This document shows, one piece after another, positions 16,145 to 24,700 of a DNA stretch of 64,000 nt. Origin of the DNA: Candidatus Dadabacteria bacterium. GTDB taxonomy: Bacteria; Desulfobacterota_D; UBA1144; Nemesobacterales; Nemesobacteraceae. A program made the position numbers and the translations under genes. A model generated the notes under the pieces. It was not told the origin of the DNA, made no database searches, and was given only the letters and a program-made list of their open reading frames with translations. The DNA is taken from NCBI GenBank assembly GCA_026705445.1, contig JAPPAR010000025.1:1-64000 (forward strand), written 5' to 3'. Positions within the stretch are counted from its first letter, which is position 1. Each line of letters begins with the position of its first letter.

Positions 16145-17797
16145 CTAATACTTGCGCAAGCTCTCTGGAACAAACCACTCCCTGGTATCAAACCCAAGCG
16201 GATATAGCCTTACGTTATGGAACCTCCTGTGCACGACCACGGTGGATTTCCTCGCGAACAGAAACGTGTACGGCTGCTCTTCGTGAAGAATCCTTGAGAA
16301 CTCCTCGTATTTTTTTATACGCTCAGGCCTTGAGAATTCCTCTCTCGCCTCCTCAATCAGAACATCCGCGCGGGGGTTTTTGAATCCCACGAAATTCGAG
16401 CCCTCTTCGGCCTGGGAAGAATGCCAGAGCTGGTAGGGGTCGCTTTCCACCCCGAGGCTCCACCCCAAGGTCACGGCATCGAATTTTCGCTCGGTTATGC
16501 TCTGGATGAAAACCGCCCACTCTATCTTTCTTATGCTCATCTCTATGCCGGAGCGGGAGAGCTCCTCCTTCAGTATGGTCGCTATCTTCTCACCGGTTTC
16601 AGAACCCGCGGGCAGGAGAAACTCGAAACGGAAAGAAACGCCGTCCTTGTCCCTTATTCCGTCACCGTCGCTGTCGCGCCACCCCGCCTCGTCAAGAAGC
16701 GCCCTGGCCCCCTTCGGATCATAGTCGTACGGCTTTACGTCCCTTGGGTACTCGGGGCTGTTCACGTAAAAGGTCGTGGTCACTATCTCTCCCAGACCCA
16801 GGAGAATTTCTCTCAGGATGGTTTCCCTGTCGACAAAATGGGTCATCGCCCGCCTCACCCTCTTATCGCTGAAAAAGGGTTTCCTCGAATTCCATCCTAT
16901 GTAGTTGTAACCCGGGGTAGTGTAAGAAGCCCTGTAGAACTTTTTCCGAAACGGTTTCCCGCAACTCTGCTTTGACCACTGAAGCGGAAGAAGACCCCCA
17001 TAGTCAAGCTCCTGCTTTTTCAGGAGCTGAAGCTTCACCGTGGGATCAAGCACGACCTTGTAGACCACTTCACTGAGCCAGGCGGGCTCGCCCCAGTAAT
17101 CGGGGTTTCTCCTGACCCTGATCTCCCTTCCGGTCTCCCAGTGCTCAAAGACGTAAGGACCCGTCCCGACGGGTTTCCTGCCTGCGGGGTTCGTGTTGAA
17201 ATCCCCTTTCGCGAACAGGTGCTTCGGCACTATGGGAATCCCGCCGCAGAACTCAAAAGCGCGGAAGTAGGGTTTTCCGTACTCGCATCTGACGGTATGG
17301 GAGTCAATCTTGGTGTAGGACTTTACGTCCTGGTAGTAGCTTTGGAGGTGGGCGGCGGCGACCTTGGGGTTCCTTATGGATTCATAGGAAAAAACCACGT
17401 CATCGGCGGTAAACGGAGTGCCGTCATGCCATTTCACGTCTTTTCTGAGATGAAAAGTATAGGAAAGCCCATCCCCGGAAACTTTCCAGGAACTTGCGAG
17501 AACGGGCTCGAACTCAAGGGTTTCGTTGTTTCTCCTTACAAGAGTCTCGTAGATTCCGCCGTTAACGATGCCTTCGTAGACATCAGTCGCTATAACGGGG
17601 TTGAGGGTCGCGGGCTCCTCGCCGAGTTCCCTTATGAGCGAACCCCCGGCGGAAAAAGCCTTCGGGTCCGCATTGCCGACAAGTGAGGTATTGTCGTTTT
17701 TATTCTGACAGTCCGTGCTCCGGGAGCATCCGGCAGAAAAGAACCCCGCGGACGCAACCAGCAACGCGAACACAAAGAGACGCAGAAACTTGTTCAT
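16145..17797 (-). CDS. dppA: Peptide-binding lipoprotein of the ABC transporter (DppA/OppA type)
   Basis: The substrate-binding protein, 550 residues, SBP family 5. An N-terminal signal with lipobox (SAGC near residue 24) predicts anchoring in the inner membrane. Family motifs include EEPATLNPV, SWKVSGDGLSYTFHLRKDVKWHDGTPFTADDV and the KKYEEFSRILHEEQPYTFLF region. A DSDGDGIRDKDG stretch resembles a Ca-binding loop and is common in this subgroup. It lies 36 nt downstream of the slipin gene and is cut off from dppBCD by 7.3 kb. Its 3' end is repeated at 14283-14329. Confidence 0.93.
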   Translation of the reverse strand: MNKFLRLFVFALLVASAGFFSAGCSRSTDCQNKNDNTSLVGNADPKAFSAGGSLIRELGEEPATLNPVIATDVYEGIVNGGIYETLVRRNNETLEFEPVLASSWKVSGDGLSYTFHLRKDVKWHDGTPFTADDVVFSYESIRNPKVAAAHLQSYYQDVKSYTKIDSHTVRCEYGKPYFRAFEFCGGIPIVPKHLFAKGDFNTNPAGRKPVGTGPYVFEHWETGREIRVRRNPDYWGEPAWLSEVVYKVVLDPTVKLQLLKKQELDYGGLLPLQWSKQSCGKPFRKKFYRASYTTPGYNYIGWNSRKPFFSDKRVRRAMTHFVDRETILREILLGLGEIVTTTFYVNSPEYPRDVKPYDYDPKGARALLDEAGWRDSDGDGIRDKDGVSFRFEFLLPAGSETGEKIATILKEELSRSGIEMSIRKIEWAVFIQSITERKFDAVTLGWSLGVESDPYQLWHSSQAEEGSNFVGFKNPRADVLIEEAREEFSRPERIKKYEEFSRILHEEQPYTFLFARKSTVVVHRRFHNVRLYPLGFDTREWFVPESLRKY

Positions 17798-17833
17798 GAA
17801 GTTTTTACAAAGAGTTTCGGTCCGGCAGAAAGC

Positions 17834-18592
17834 CTATGAATCCGTCTTTTCGTCTTTTTTTGTAAAGGCCGACAACATGTCAATCGGAAGAGGCAGAATG
17901 ATCGTTGAAGCCTTCTCGGAAGACACGTCGTTTATCGTTTGAAGGAACCTGAGCTGCAGGGAAACAGGGTTTGCCGACAGTATTTCTGAGGCTTCCGCAA
18001 TCTTGGCCGATGCCTGGAACTCACCTTCTGCGCTTATCACCTTCGCCCTCCTCTCCCTCTCGGCCTCCGCCTGCTTGGCCATCGCTCTCTGCATTTCCTG
18101 CGGGAGGTCAACGTACTTGACCTCAACCATGGTAACCTTGATTCCCCAGGCGTCGGTCTGCTTGTCGAGGACTTCCTGGAGCTTGACGTTAAGCTTCTCC
18201 CTCTCGGAGAGAAGCTCGTCGAGCTCCACCTGCCCGAGGATGCTCCTCAGGGTTGTCTGGGCAAGCTGGGAAGTGGCGTAGAGATAGTTTTCAACCTGAA
18301 GGATCGCCCTGTTCGGCTCAATCACCCTGAAATAGACAACCGCGTTCACCTTTACCGAAACATTGTCCTTGGTTATCACGTCCTGGGGAGGCACGTCCAT
18401 GGTTACAAGCCGCAGACTCACCCTGACCATCCTTTCAAGAAACGGGATGACGATTATGAATCCGGGACCCCTGACTCCGACTATCCTTCCGAGACGGAAT
18501 ATCACGCCCCTTTCGTATTCATAGAGGATCTTAAGTCCCGATATTACAATGAGAAAAACAATTACGAGAATTACAATCGCGGTTATCGACAT
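17834..18592 (-). CDS. Slipin (stomatin-like SPFH protein)
   Basis: A 252-residue SPFH-domain membrane protein. A single N-terminal membrane segment (residues 3-24) precedes the stomatin pattern [21 protein letters not shown], then [21 protein letters not shown] and [21 protein letters not shown]. Bacterial slipins form oligomeric membrane rings and pair with NfeD; here nfeD is 6 nt upstream, the usual order. The likely role is membrane organisation or membrane-protein quality control. Confidence 0.93.
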   Translation of the reverse strand: MSITAIVILVIVFLIVISGLKILYEYERGVIFRLGRIVGVRGPGFIIVIPFLERMVRVSLRLVTMDVPPQDVITKDNVSVKVNAVVYFRVIEPNRAILQVENYLYATSQLAQTTLRSILGQVELDELLSEREKLNVKLQEVLDKQTDAWGIKVTMVEVKYVDLPQEMQRAMAKQAEAERERRAKVISAEGEFQASAKIAEASEILSANPVSLQLRFLQTINDVSSEKASTIILPLPIDMLSAFTKKDEKTDS

Positions 18593-18598
18593 TGTGCG

Positions 18599-19984
18599 TC
18601 ACTGTTTGCCGTCATAATCTGAAACCCTGACGACGAGATCTCCTGTGCTCTCTATTACCTTTATTTTTTCCCCGGGTGAAAACTCGCGCTCGCCCGTCGC
18701 TTCCCAGTACTCTCCCCCGACGTAAACCTTTCCGCTTTTGTGGGACCAGGAAACAACCTCCCCCTTCTGACCCACCATCCCCTCGAAACCGCCCTGAACG
18801 GGAACTTTGAACGATTTCACGCCTAAATATACAATAAAAACCGAGAGCAATCCAATGCTTACGGCCACCGCCGCTATGGTTCCCCTGCTCACGCCGAGAT
18901 CAGATTCCGGCGTATCGAAAAGCAGAAGCCCCCCGAACACAAGGCACGCAAGCGCAGCAAGGCTCAAAAGGCCGTAACTCGTCACGTACACCTCCGATAT
19001 CAAAAGCGCCATGGCGACGAAAAGAAGTATGAGGCCGGCGTAGTTAAAAGGAAGTATCTGAAGGGAGACAAACCCGATTAGCAGGGCGATAAGCCCAGCG
19101 ACCCCGGGAAAAATCAGTCCCGGGTTATAGAACTCAAGGAATATCCCGAGCGAGCCCAGGGAGAGAAGCAGAAACGCTATGTCCGGGGTGCTTAGAATAT
19201 TGACCACTTTCTGCCGCAGGCTCATTTCAAGGCGCTGGGTGCTCGCGCCGGCTGTCTCAAGACGGACGCTCCGGCCGCTCGCTTTTACTTCCTTTCCGTC
19301 TATTGCGGAGAGAAGTGAGGGAATATCCGGGGATATAATGTCAATCACATTTTTGCTAAGCGCCTCGTCCGCTGTCACCGAAGCGCTTTTTCTTACCGAA
19401 TCGATTGCCCACTCCGCGTTTCTTCCCCTTTCCTTGGCTATGCTTTCCATAAAAGACGATGCGAAATTCTCAATCTTTTCGTTCATCACGTCAGAAGACT
19501 TGTCGTCTTTCTTTTCTTCCGGCTTCCCGGGGGCCGGGCCCCTCTGCTGGCCACGCCCCAGCATCACAGGATGGGCCGCCCCTATGCTTGTTCCGGGAGA
19601 CATGGCCGCCACGTGGGCCGAAAGCGTGATAAAAACTCCCGCGGAAGTGGCAGTCGCTCCCCTAGGATAGACGTAAACTATCACCGGAACCTCGGAATTA
19701 AGAAGGATCTTCACTATGTCCTTCGTGGAATTGAGAAGCCCCCCGGGAGTATCGAGGAGGATAAGCAGAGCAGTGGCATTCCGGGCGCGCGCTTCTGTGA
19801 GACCACTTTTAATGTAGTCCACTGTCGAGGGGTTTATGGAACCGTTTATCTCGATCTCGACTATCTCTGCCGTCCGGGGAGAAGCATCCGGATCGGCGGC
19901 GGATACCTGGTAACCCAAAATCGCGGAGAGAAGCAGGAAAAAGACTGAAATGCGCAGAAGCGGACCCCTGCCCGCTTGGGGCAT
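18599..19984 (-). CDS. nfeD: NfeD-family membrane serine protease
   Basis: A 461-residue long-type NfeD. After a signal segment (residues 10-30), a ClpP-like protease domain is seen: EIEINGSINPSTVDYI, LLDTPGGLL, then the catalytic serine region ATSAGVFITLSAHVAAMSPGTSIGAAHP. Four to five membrane segments follow (about residues 255-385) and a C-terminal OB-fold (GQKGEVVSW...GEYWEATGE). I use the ATG at 19984, which starts the signal segment; the frame is open to 20095. It pairs with the slipin gene. A divergent fragment of its 5' part lies at 21470-21732. Confidence 0.93.
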   Translation of the reverse strand: MPQAGRGPLLRISVFFLLLSAILGYQVSAADPDASPRTAEIVEIEINGSINPSTVDYIKSGLTEARARNATALLILLDTPGGLLNSTKDIVKILLNSEVPVIVYVYPRGATATSAGVFITLSAHVAAMSPGTSIGAAHPVMLGRGQQRGPAPGKPEEKKDDKSSDVMNEKIENFASSFMESIAKERGRNAEWAIDSVRKSASVTADEALSKNVIDIISPDIPSLLSAIDGKEVKASGRSVRLETAGASTQRLEMSLRQKVVNILSTPDIAFLLLSLGSLGIFLEFYNPGLIFPGVAGLIALLIGFVSLQILPFNYAGLILLFVAMALLISEVYVTSYGLLSLAALACLVFGGLLLFDTPESDLGVSRGTIAAVAVSIGLLSVFIVYLGVKSFKVPVQGGFEGMVGQKGEVVSWSHKSGKVYVGGEYWEATGEREFSPGEKIKVIESTGDLVVRVSDYDGKQ

Positions 19985-20189
19985 AACCCTTTTTCGTCCG
20001 GACTTTCGGGCCGGGGAATCAAACCTCAACCGATTCCCCCGATAATTCCCCGAGAGCCTTTGACATTGTCTTAAGAAACAACGTATCATGTTCACTCAAG
20101 AAATATTCTAACACAGCAGATAAATCCGGCAGTAATAAAACGGAATTTACAGGCTTGCCGCTTTTCTACAAGGCAAGAATTTACGATTC

Positions 20190-20807
20190 ATGCCCAAAAT
20201 AAAATATACGACCAAAGAACTTAAGCGCCCCGACAAATTCAGAGAGTTCCTGGCGGAATCCCTCGAAGGCCTCTCGGAGCACTTCAACAAGATACTTATC
20301 GGCATGGGCGTCATAGCGGTGGCCCTGCTCGCAGTCTGCTTTGTTTCCTCGCAACAGGAAGAAAAAGACCTCCTGGCAAACGAGCAACTCCGCGAGGCTA
20401 TTAAGAGCTACAACAGCGGAGAAATGGAGACCTCTCTTTCACAGCTGCAAACGCTACGTGAGGAGCATTCCGGAACCGACGTGTCGGTTCTGGCTCTTTA
20501 CCAGATGGGGATGATCAACTACCAGCTTGGGAAATTCGAAGAAGCGATAAAGCATCTTGAGCTTTTCCTCGATGATGACCCCGAAGACGGTATTTTCCGC
20601 GACGGCGCGAACCTAGTGATCGGGCTGTCCGCTTTCGAGCTTGAGAGCTGGGACAAGAGCATAGAATACTTCTCCGAAGTGAACAGAAGCGAAAGCCCCT
20701 ATTACGTCCAGGCGAGAAGGCAGCTGAGTCTTGTGTACGAAAAGATCGGAGAACCCGAGAAAGCGGAGAAAATTCGTAGCGAGACGCCAAGCGAAACTGG
20801 TCCGTAA
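20190..20807 (+). CDS. Membrane-anchored TPR protein (YfgM-like)
   Basis: A 205-residue protein with a cytoplasmic N-terminus, one membrane helix (about residues 34-52) and TPR repeats (LALYQMGMINYQLGKFEEAIKHLELFL, residues 98-125, and a second at about 140-165). This layout matches YfgM, an ancillary factor at the Sec translocon, although YfgM similarity is only architectural. It is divergent from nfeD with a 94-205 nt gap depending on the nfeD start. Confidence 0.7.
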   Translation: MPKIKYTTKELKRPDKFREFLAESLEGLSEHFNKILIGMGVIAVALLAVCFVSSQQEEKDLLANEQLREAIKSYNSGEMETSLSQLQTLREEHSGTDVSVLALYQMGMINYQLGKFEEAIKHLELFLDDDPEDGIFRDGANLVIGLSAFELESWDKSIEYFSEVNRSESPYYVQARRQLSLVYEKIGEPEKAEKIRSETPSETGP

Positions 20808-20912
20808 ACCGATCGGGACCCGGAGTCATCTTTAAGCTGCACTACTTCAAGGTAATTGTTGATCAGTGCGCGGTTTTACTGAATGAAGTCCAGGCTGACA
20901 GCCAACGGATGT

Positions 20913-21030
20913 TCAGTTATCTGGCGGTCTTTTGTCTTTGCTGGAGAAAATCAGCTTCTCCGCTTCTGGAAGAATCCTAGCGCGACATCATCAGAGCGTA
21001 GAAATAAGACGTATCGAGCAGTATCCTCAT
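20913..21030 (-). pseudogene. Truncated, frameshifted VapC (PIN) toxin
   Basis: Eighteen nt after the phd stop, the minus strand reads MRILLDTSYFYALMMS, the PIN-domain opening with its first catalytic Asp, then shifts frame and continues RILPEAEKLIFSSKDKRPPDN before a TGA at 20913. Intact VapC is about 130 residues; only the first 40 or so remain and the frame is broken, so the toxin is dead. Confidence 0.75.
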
Positions 21031-21048
21031 AGGACGATTCAGGATTTC

Positions 21049-21303
21049 CTACCCGAGCCCAAGGACTTTCCGGCTGAACGCAGGATCGTCAAACTCCTTC
21101 GGCCACCCTTCCTTGCTTTCCCGGATTCCGGCCCGTTTGCAATCCTCCGCAAGCTTCTCAAGGTCGATCCCTCCGCGCCCGCGCAGGCGCACAAGCTCAA
21201 CCACGGGTTCCCCGTATTTTGTTATGACGACACGCTCTCCCTTCTCGGCAGCGGACACAAGCTCGGAAAGACGCGCTTTCGCCTGACTCAAAGCAAATTC
21301 CAT
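21049..21303 (-). CDS. Phd/YefM-type antitoxin (VapB role)
   Basis: An 84-residue antitoxin with the Phd/YefM fold: an N-terminal AKARLSELVSAAEKGERVVITKYGEPVVELV (residues 8-38), then a flexible toxin-binding tail. It binds operator DNA and blocks a PIN toxin. The following vapC is truncated and frameshifted, leaving the antitoxin as an orphan. Confidence 0.87.
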   Translation of the reverse strand: MEFALSQAKARLSELVSAAEKGERVVITKYGEPVVELVRLRGRGGIDLEKLAEDCKRAGIRESKEGWPKEFDDPAFSRKVLGLG

Positions 21304-21469
21304 GAAGCAGCCTCCTGATTCACTGCACCGTTTAAAACTTCACATCCGAAAATGTGACTATATCGTGACTACAAATGGAAGTAAAGGAGCCGGGATCGGA
21401 AGAATCGTCTGGCAGGACGGCATGAAACCGGCTTCGAGACGACTCTTTACCAAGTACTTTGAGAAAACC

Positions 21470-21732
21470 GTGTCCTTCGTGGAGTTGAGAAGCCCTCCGG
21501 GAGCATCCATGAAAACAAGCAGAGCAGTGGCATCCCGGGCGTGCGCCTCCGAGAGACCGCTTTTAATGTAATCCACTGTCGAGGGATTTATGGAGCCGTT
21601 TATCTCGATCTCGACTATCTTTCCCGTCCGGGGAGAAGATTCCGGATCGGCGGCGGATACCCCGTAACCCAAAATCGCGGAAAGGAGCAGGGAAAAACTG
21701 AAACGCCAAGAAGCGATAAAGGTGCGAGACAT
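21470..21732 (-). pseudogene. Decayed 5' fragment of nfeD
   Basis: The minus strand encodes LLLSAILGYGVSAADPESS, then EIEINGSINPSTVDYIKSGL, EAHARDATALLVFMDAPGG and LLNSTKD, nearly identical to residues 20-110 of the intact NfeD at 18599-19984. Nucleotide identity over about 245 bp looks close to 90%. Similarity stops abruptly after the KD of STKD and the frame runs into unrelated sequence (to 21358). The active-site serine region is absent. It sits 4 nt from the end of the RecQ-UvrD fusion and has the same orientation as nfeD. Confidence 0.88.
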
Positions 21733-21735
21733 CGA

Positions 21736-24700
21736 CTATTCAGTAGACGGGCTACGATGGCGCACTTCGAGGAGCGGAAGCTCCCAATCGGGTACGGCAA
21801 TTCGATCTCGATACTCCGGTTTACAGTCCTCCTGTTCACGCGATACCATGCCGAGCACCCGGACTTCATCGACCTGGTTCAAATCTGGCTGCTGCCAACT
21901 TTCCGCGGTGTTCTTTGAGAGACATCCAACCTGCTTGCCCTCGCAGTCTAGCACCACGACTTGGCCAGATTGCTCGCGTTTCAAAGTGATCGAATCACCG
22001 ACTTGCATACGGGTCAGCGAGATGTGTACTCCGTGTCCTTCAGGCTTCTCACCCGCAAAGTCTATGAACAAATCCCGCATTCCAAGCACCGTGTAGCGGA
22101 CATGGGTAAGCTTGTCTGATCGGCCCTTGGCGACACTGACTTTACGAATGCGTAAGTTCTTCGACTCGAACTCCCGCACATAGGGAAGCGGATCGTCTCT
22201 CCGGTCTATCAACGCAAGTGTCTTACGTGCTCGCGTCATCGCTACGTAGTAGAGGCGACGCTCCTCCTCATAGGAGCCAATGTTCCCCTTCTTCCACTCA
22301 CCACCGAGCACAATGACATGGGAAAACTCTAATCCCTTCGCTGCATGCACCGTGCTAACCAACACCCCGTCGCCAAAGACATGCGAGCGGTAATGGTCGG
22401 CAAAGCACCTATATAGCGCCTCCACCACATCAACCACAGCACAAGATTCTTCTCCAAACTCTACCTCAATATCCATCAGCATACGGCTTGCCATTGCCGT
22501 CCAGAATGAATCTACACCACAAACCCTAGAGAGTTCCCCACGCAACTTTGGTATAGAGACCTCTGGCAGTTTACTTTCTTCCAAGTGTGTGAGCAGGCGT
22601 TTGAATTCTCGAATACGCCAAAGAGGCGGCAATCCATCCCGGAGAACCCTACGGACCGGCACTCCCTCACGTTCAAGGAGCGCGCGTACAGAAGCCAATT
22701 GATCATGCGTTCGCGAGAGGACAGCGAAGTTATACCAATCCGGCTCCGGATCGAGCCTTCGCAGACGCTCAATCTCTGCTAACACCGCAGCTGTTTGTGC
22801 CTCGCCACCCTCCACTTTCAGCAGTGAGACATGCCCTTGGGCAACATTATCCAGCAATTCCCACTCGCCGCCGGGAAGCTCTTTCAAACGATCCACATTT
22901 ACCCGAATCGAATGCTTCAATTTCATCCGGTCCCGGTTGTGACAGATCAATGTGTTAGACACGGCGATAATGCGCTGAGTAGATCGATAATTCTCGACTA
23001 GGTAATGTCGCTGGGCCTTGAACTCTTTCTCAAACTGACGCAAAAATTGGATGTTAGCGTCGCGCCACCCGTAGATGCTCTGATCGTCATCGCCCACTGC
23101 GAGGATCGTCGCGCAGCGGTCGCGGTCTTCGTCTTCGCCCGCCCGTCGCGCAATGTGAGTGATCAATTCATACTGTCGCGCATCAATGTCCTGATACTCG
23201 TCCACGAGCACGTATTCAAAACCTGAGAGCACTCGGTCCCGAAGCTCGTCCGGCTCCATTCCTACAACCTGCTCTTTACCCCGTAGGCGGCTGTTCGCCT
23301 CGTCAATGATACTGTCAAAGTCGATGTCCTCCTGACCTGCCACCTCGACCCGGGCGGCTATCGATCGCTCGGTCAGGTGCAGAGCAAGAGAGTGGTAGGT
23401 ATGTACGGCAACTTGGCGTGCCAGATCACCGACGAGATCTCTGAGCCGTACTCGCAACTGGTACATTGCGGAGCGGTTGAAGCAGACAACTAGGATGCGT
23501 TCGGGTCGTACGCGCTCTACCCTTAAAAGGTAGGCACATCGATGAACCACAACGCGCGTCTTTCCAGATCCAGGGCCTGCCAGCACTAGTAAATTGTGAT
23601 CCTTCGACGCGGTGACAATTTGCTCCTGAGCATCATTGCGGAGGCTTTCAACAATCTCCGCATAGCTCTCCCGCGACGTAGCTCGCTTGAGTGTCTTAGG
23701 ATCGTTCGCGAAATAATGCTGAACGAACTCAGACGCAGGCAGACTGAAGTAGCTTTGTATGTAGCGGCGACCGCTGTTGAGTTCTGCCTGTGCTTCCTCC
23801 ACATAGCGCCCAATTGCATGAATCTGACACACCCGTTGATCGTAGTGGTCTTGGAGGGGACGGTAATGGCGGTCGGAATAGCGTTTTCCTTTTGCCTCGT
23901 CCGGAAATCGTATAGTCATTGCCTGGCGGAAAATCGACAGGCCCTTCTGGAGCTTGATAACGTCGTGCTCGTCCAAGAACAGGAGCGTTTTCTCGATTGC
24001 GTTGAATGGGTCGCCGATCCGATTAACCAATCCGGATTGCCCGTTGATGCCGCACCGGAGATCTTCCAGAGAAAACAGCACGAGTTGTTCACCAATCAGG
24101 CCTTGTCGCTCGGCAATTGAGAGGAGAACTTTGAGCACCGTCCGGCTTACTTGGACGCGCAGGTCCACTTGTTCCCGAAAGCCAGCCCAGTCGGCTTGCA
24201 GACTCACACGCAAGCCATGTCGCCCGCCGCCTCCGAGCGTTATGAGCGCTTTTTGACTAAAGCCTTGGCGTGCCCAACCCACAAGTAGCTTTAGCGTGCT
24301 GTCGCGGGTGACTTTTATTCCCTCGGTTCGAAGGCGCTCCTGCAAATGGGAGATGGACAACAGTATTTCGGTGCCGGATGTTATATCAGAGTACTCAGTG
24401 CGCAAGAGGTCCACCACCGCTTTTTCAACTCTTACAATCTCCTCAAGCCGATCCAGCGACCGGCTCTTCGTCTTATGCCGAACCCAGGCCGTAAAGTAGA
24501 GTCCGCTCTCTAGCAATCCGGCGCGTGTCATTTCATCTAAGGTGCGGAGGATTTCCCGGGACGCAGTGCGGTCCCAATTTGCTGCGTCTTCGCCAATATG
24601 AGACTTGAGTGATCGAAAAGAGGGTAAGTGGGCAAGCTGATCAGTGTCGATTCCTTCTCGGATATCTGCCTCTTGCAGTTCACTGATTACTTCCAGCCAC

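Noticed and set aside
16018-16383. 121-codon plus-strand frame across the dppA 3' end
   Set aside because: Only its first 40 codons are meaningful (Fic remnant); the rest is antisense to dppA.
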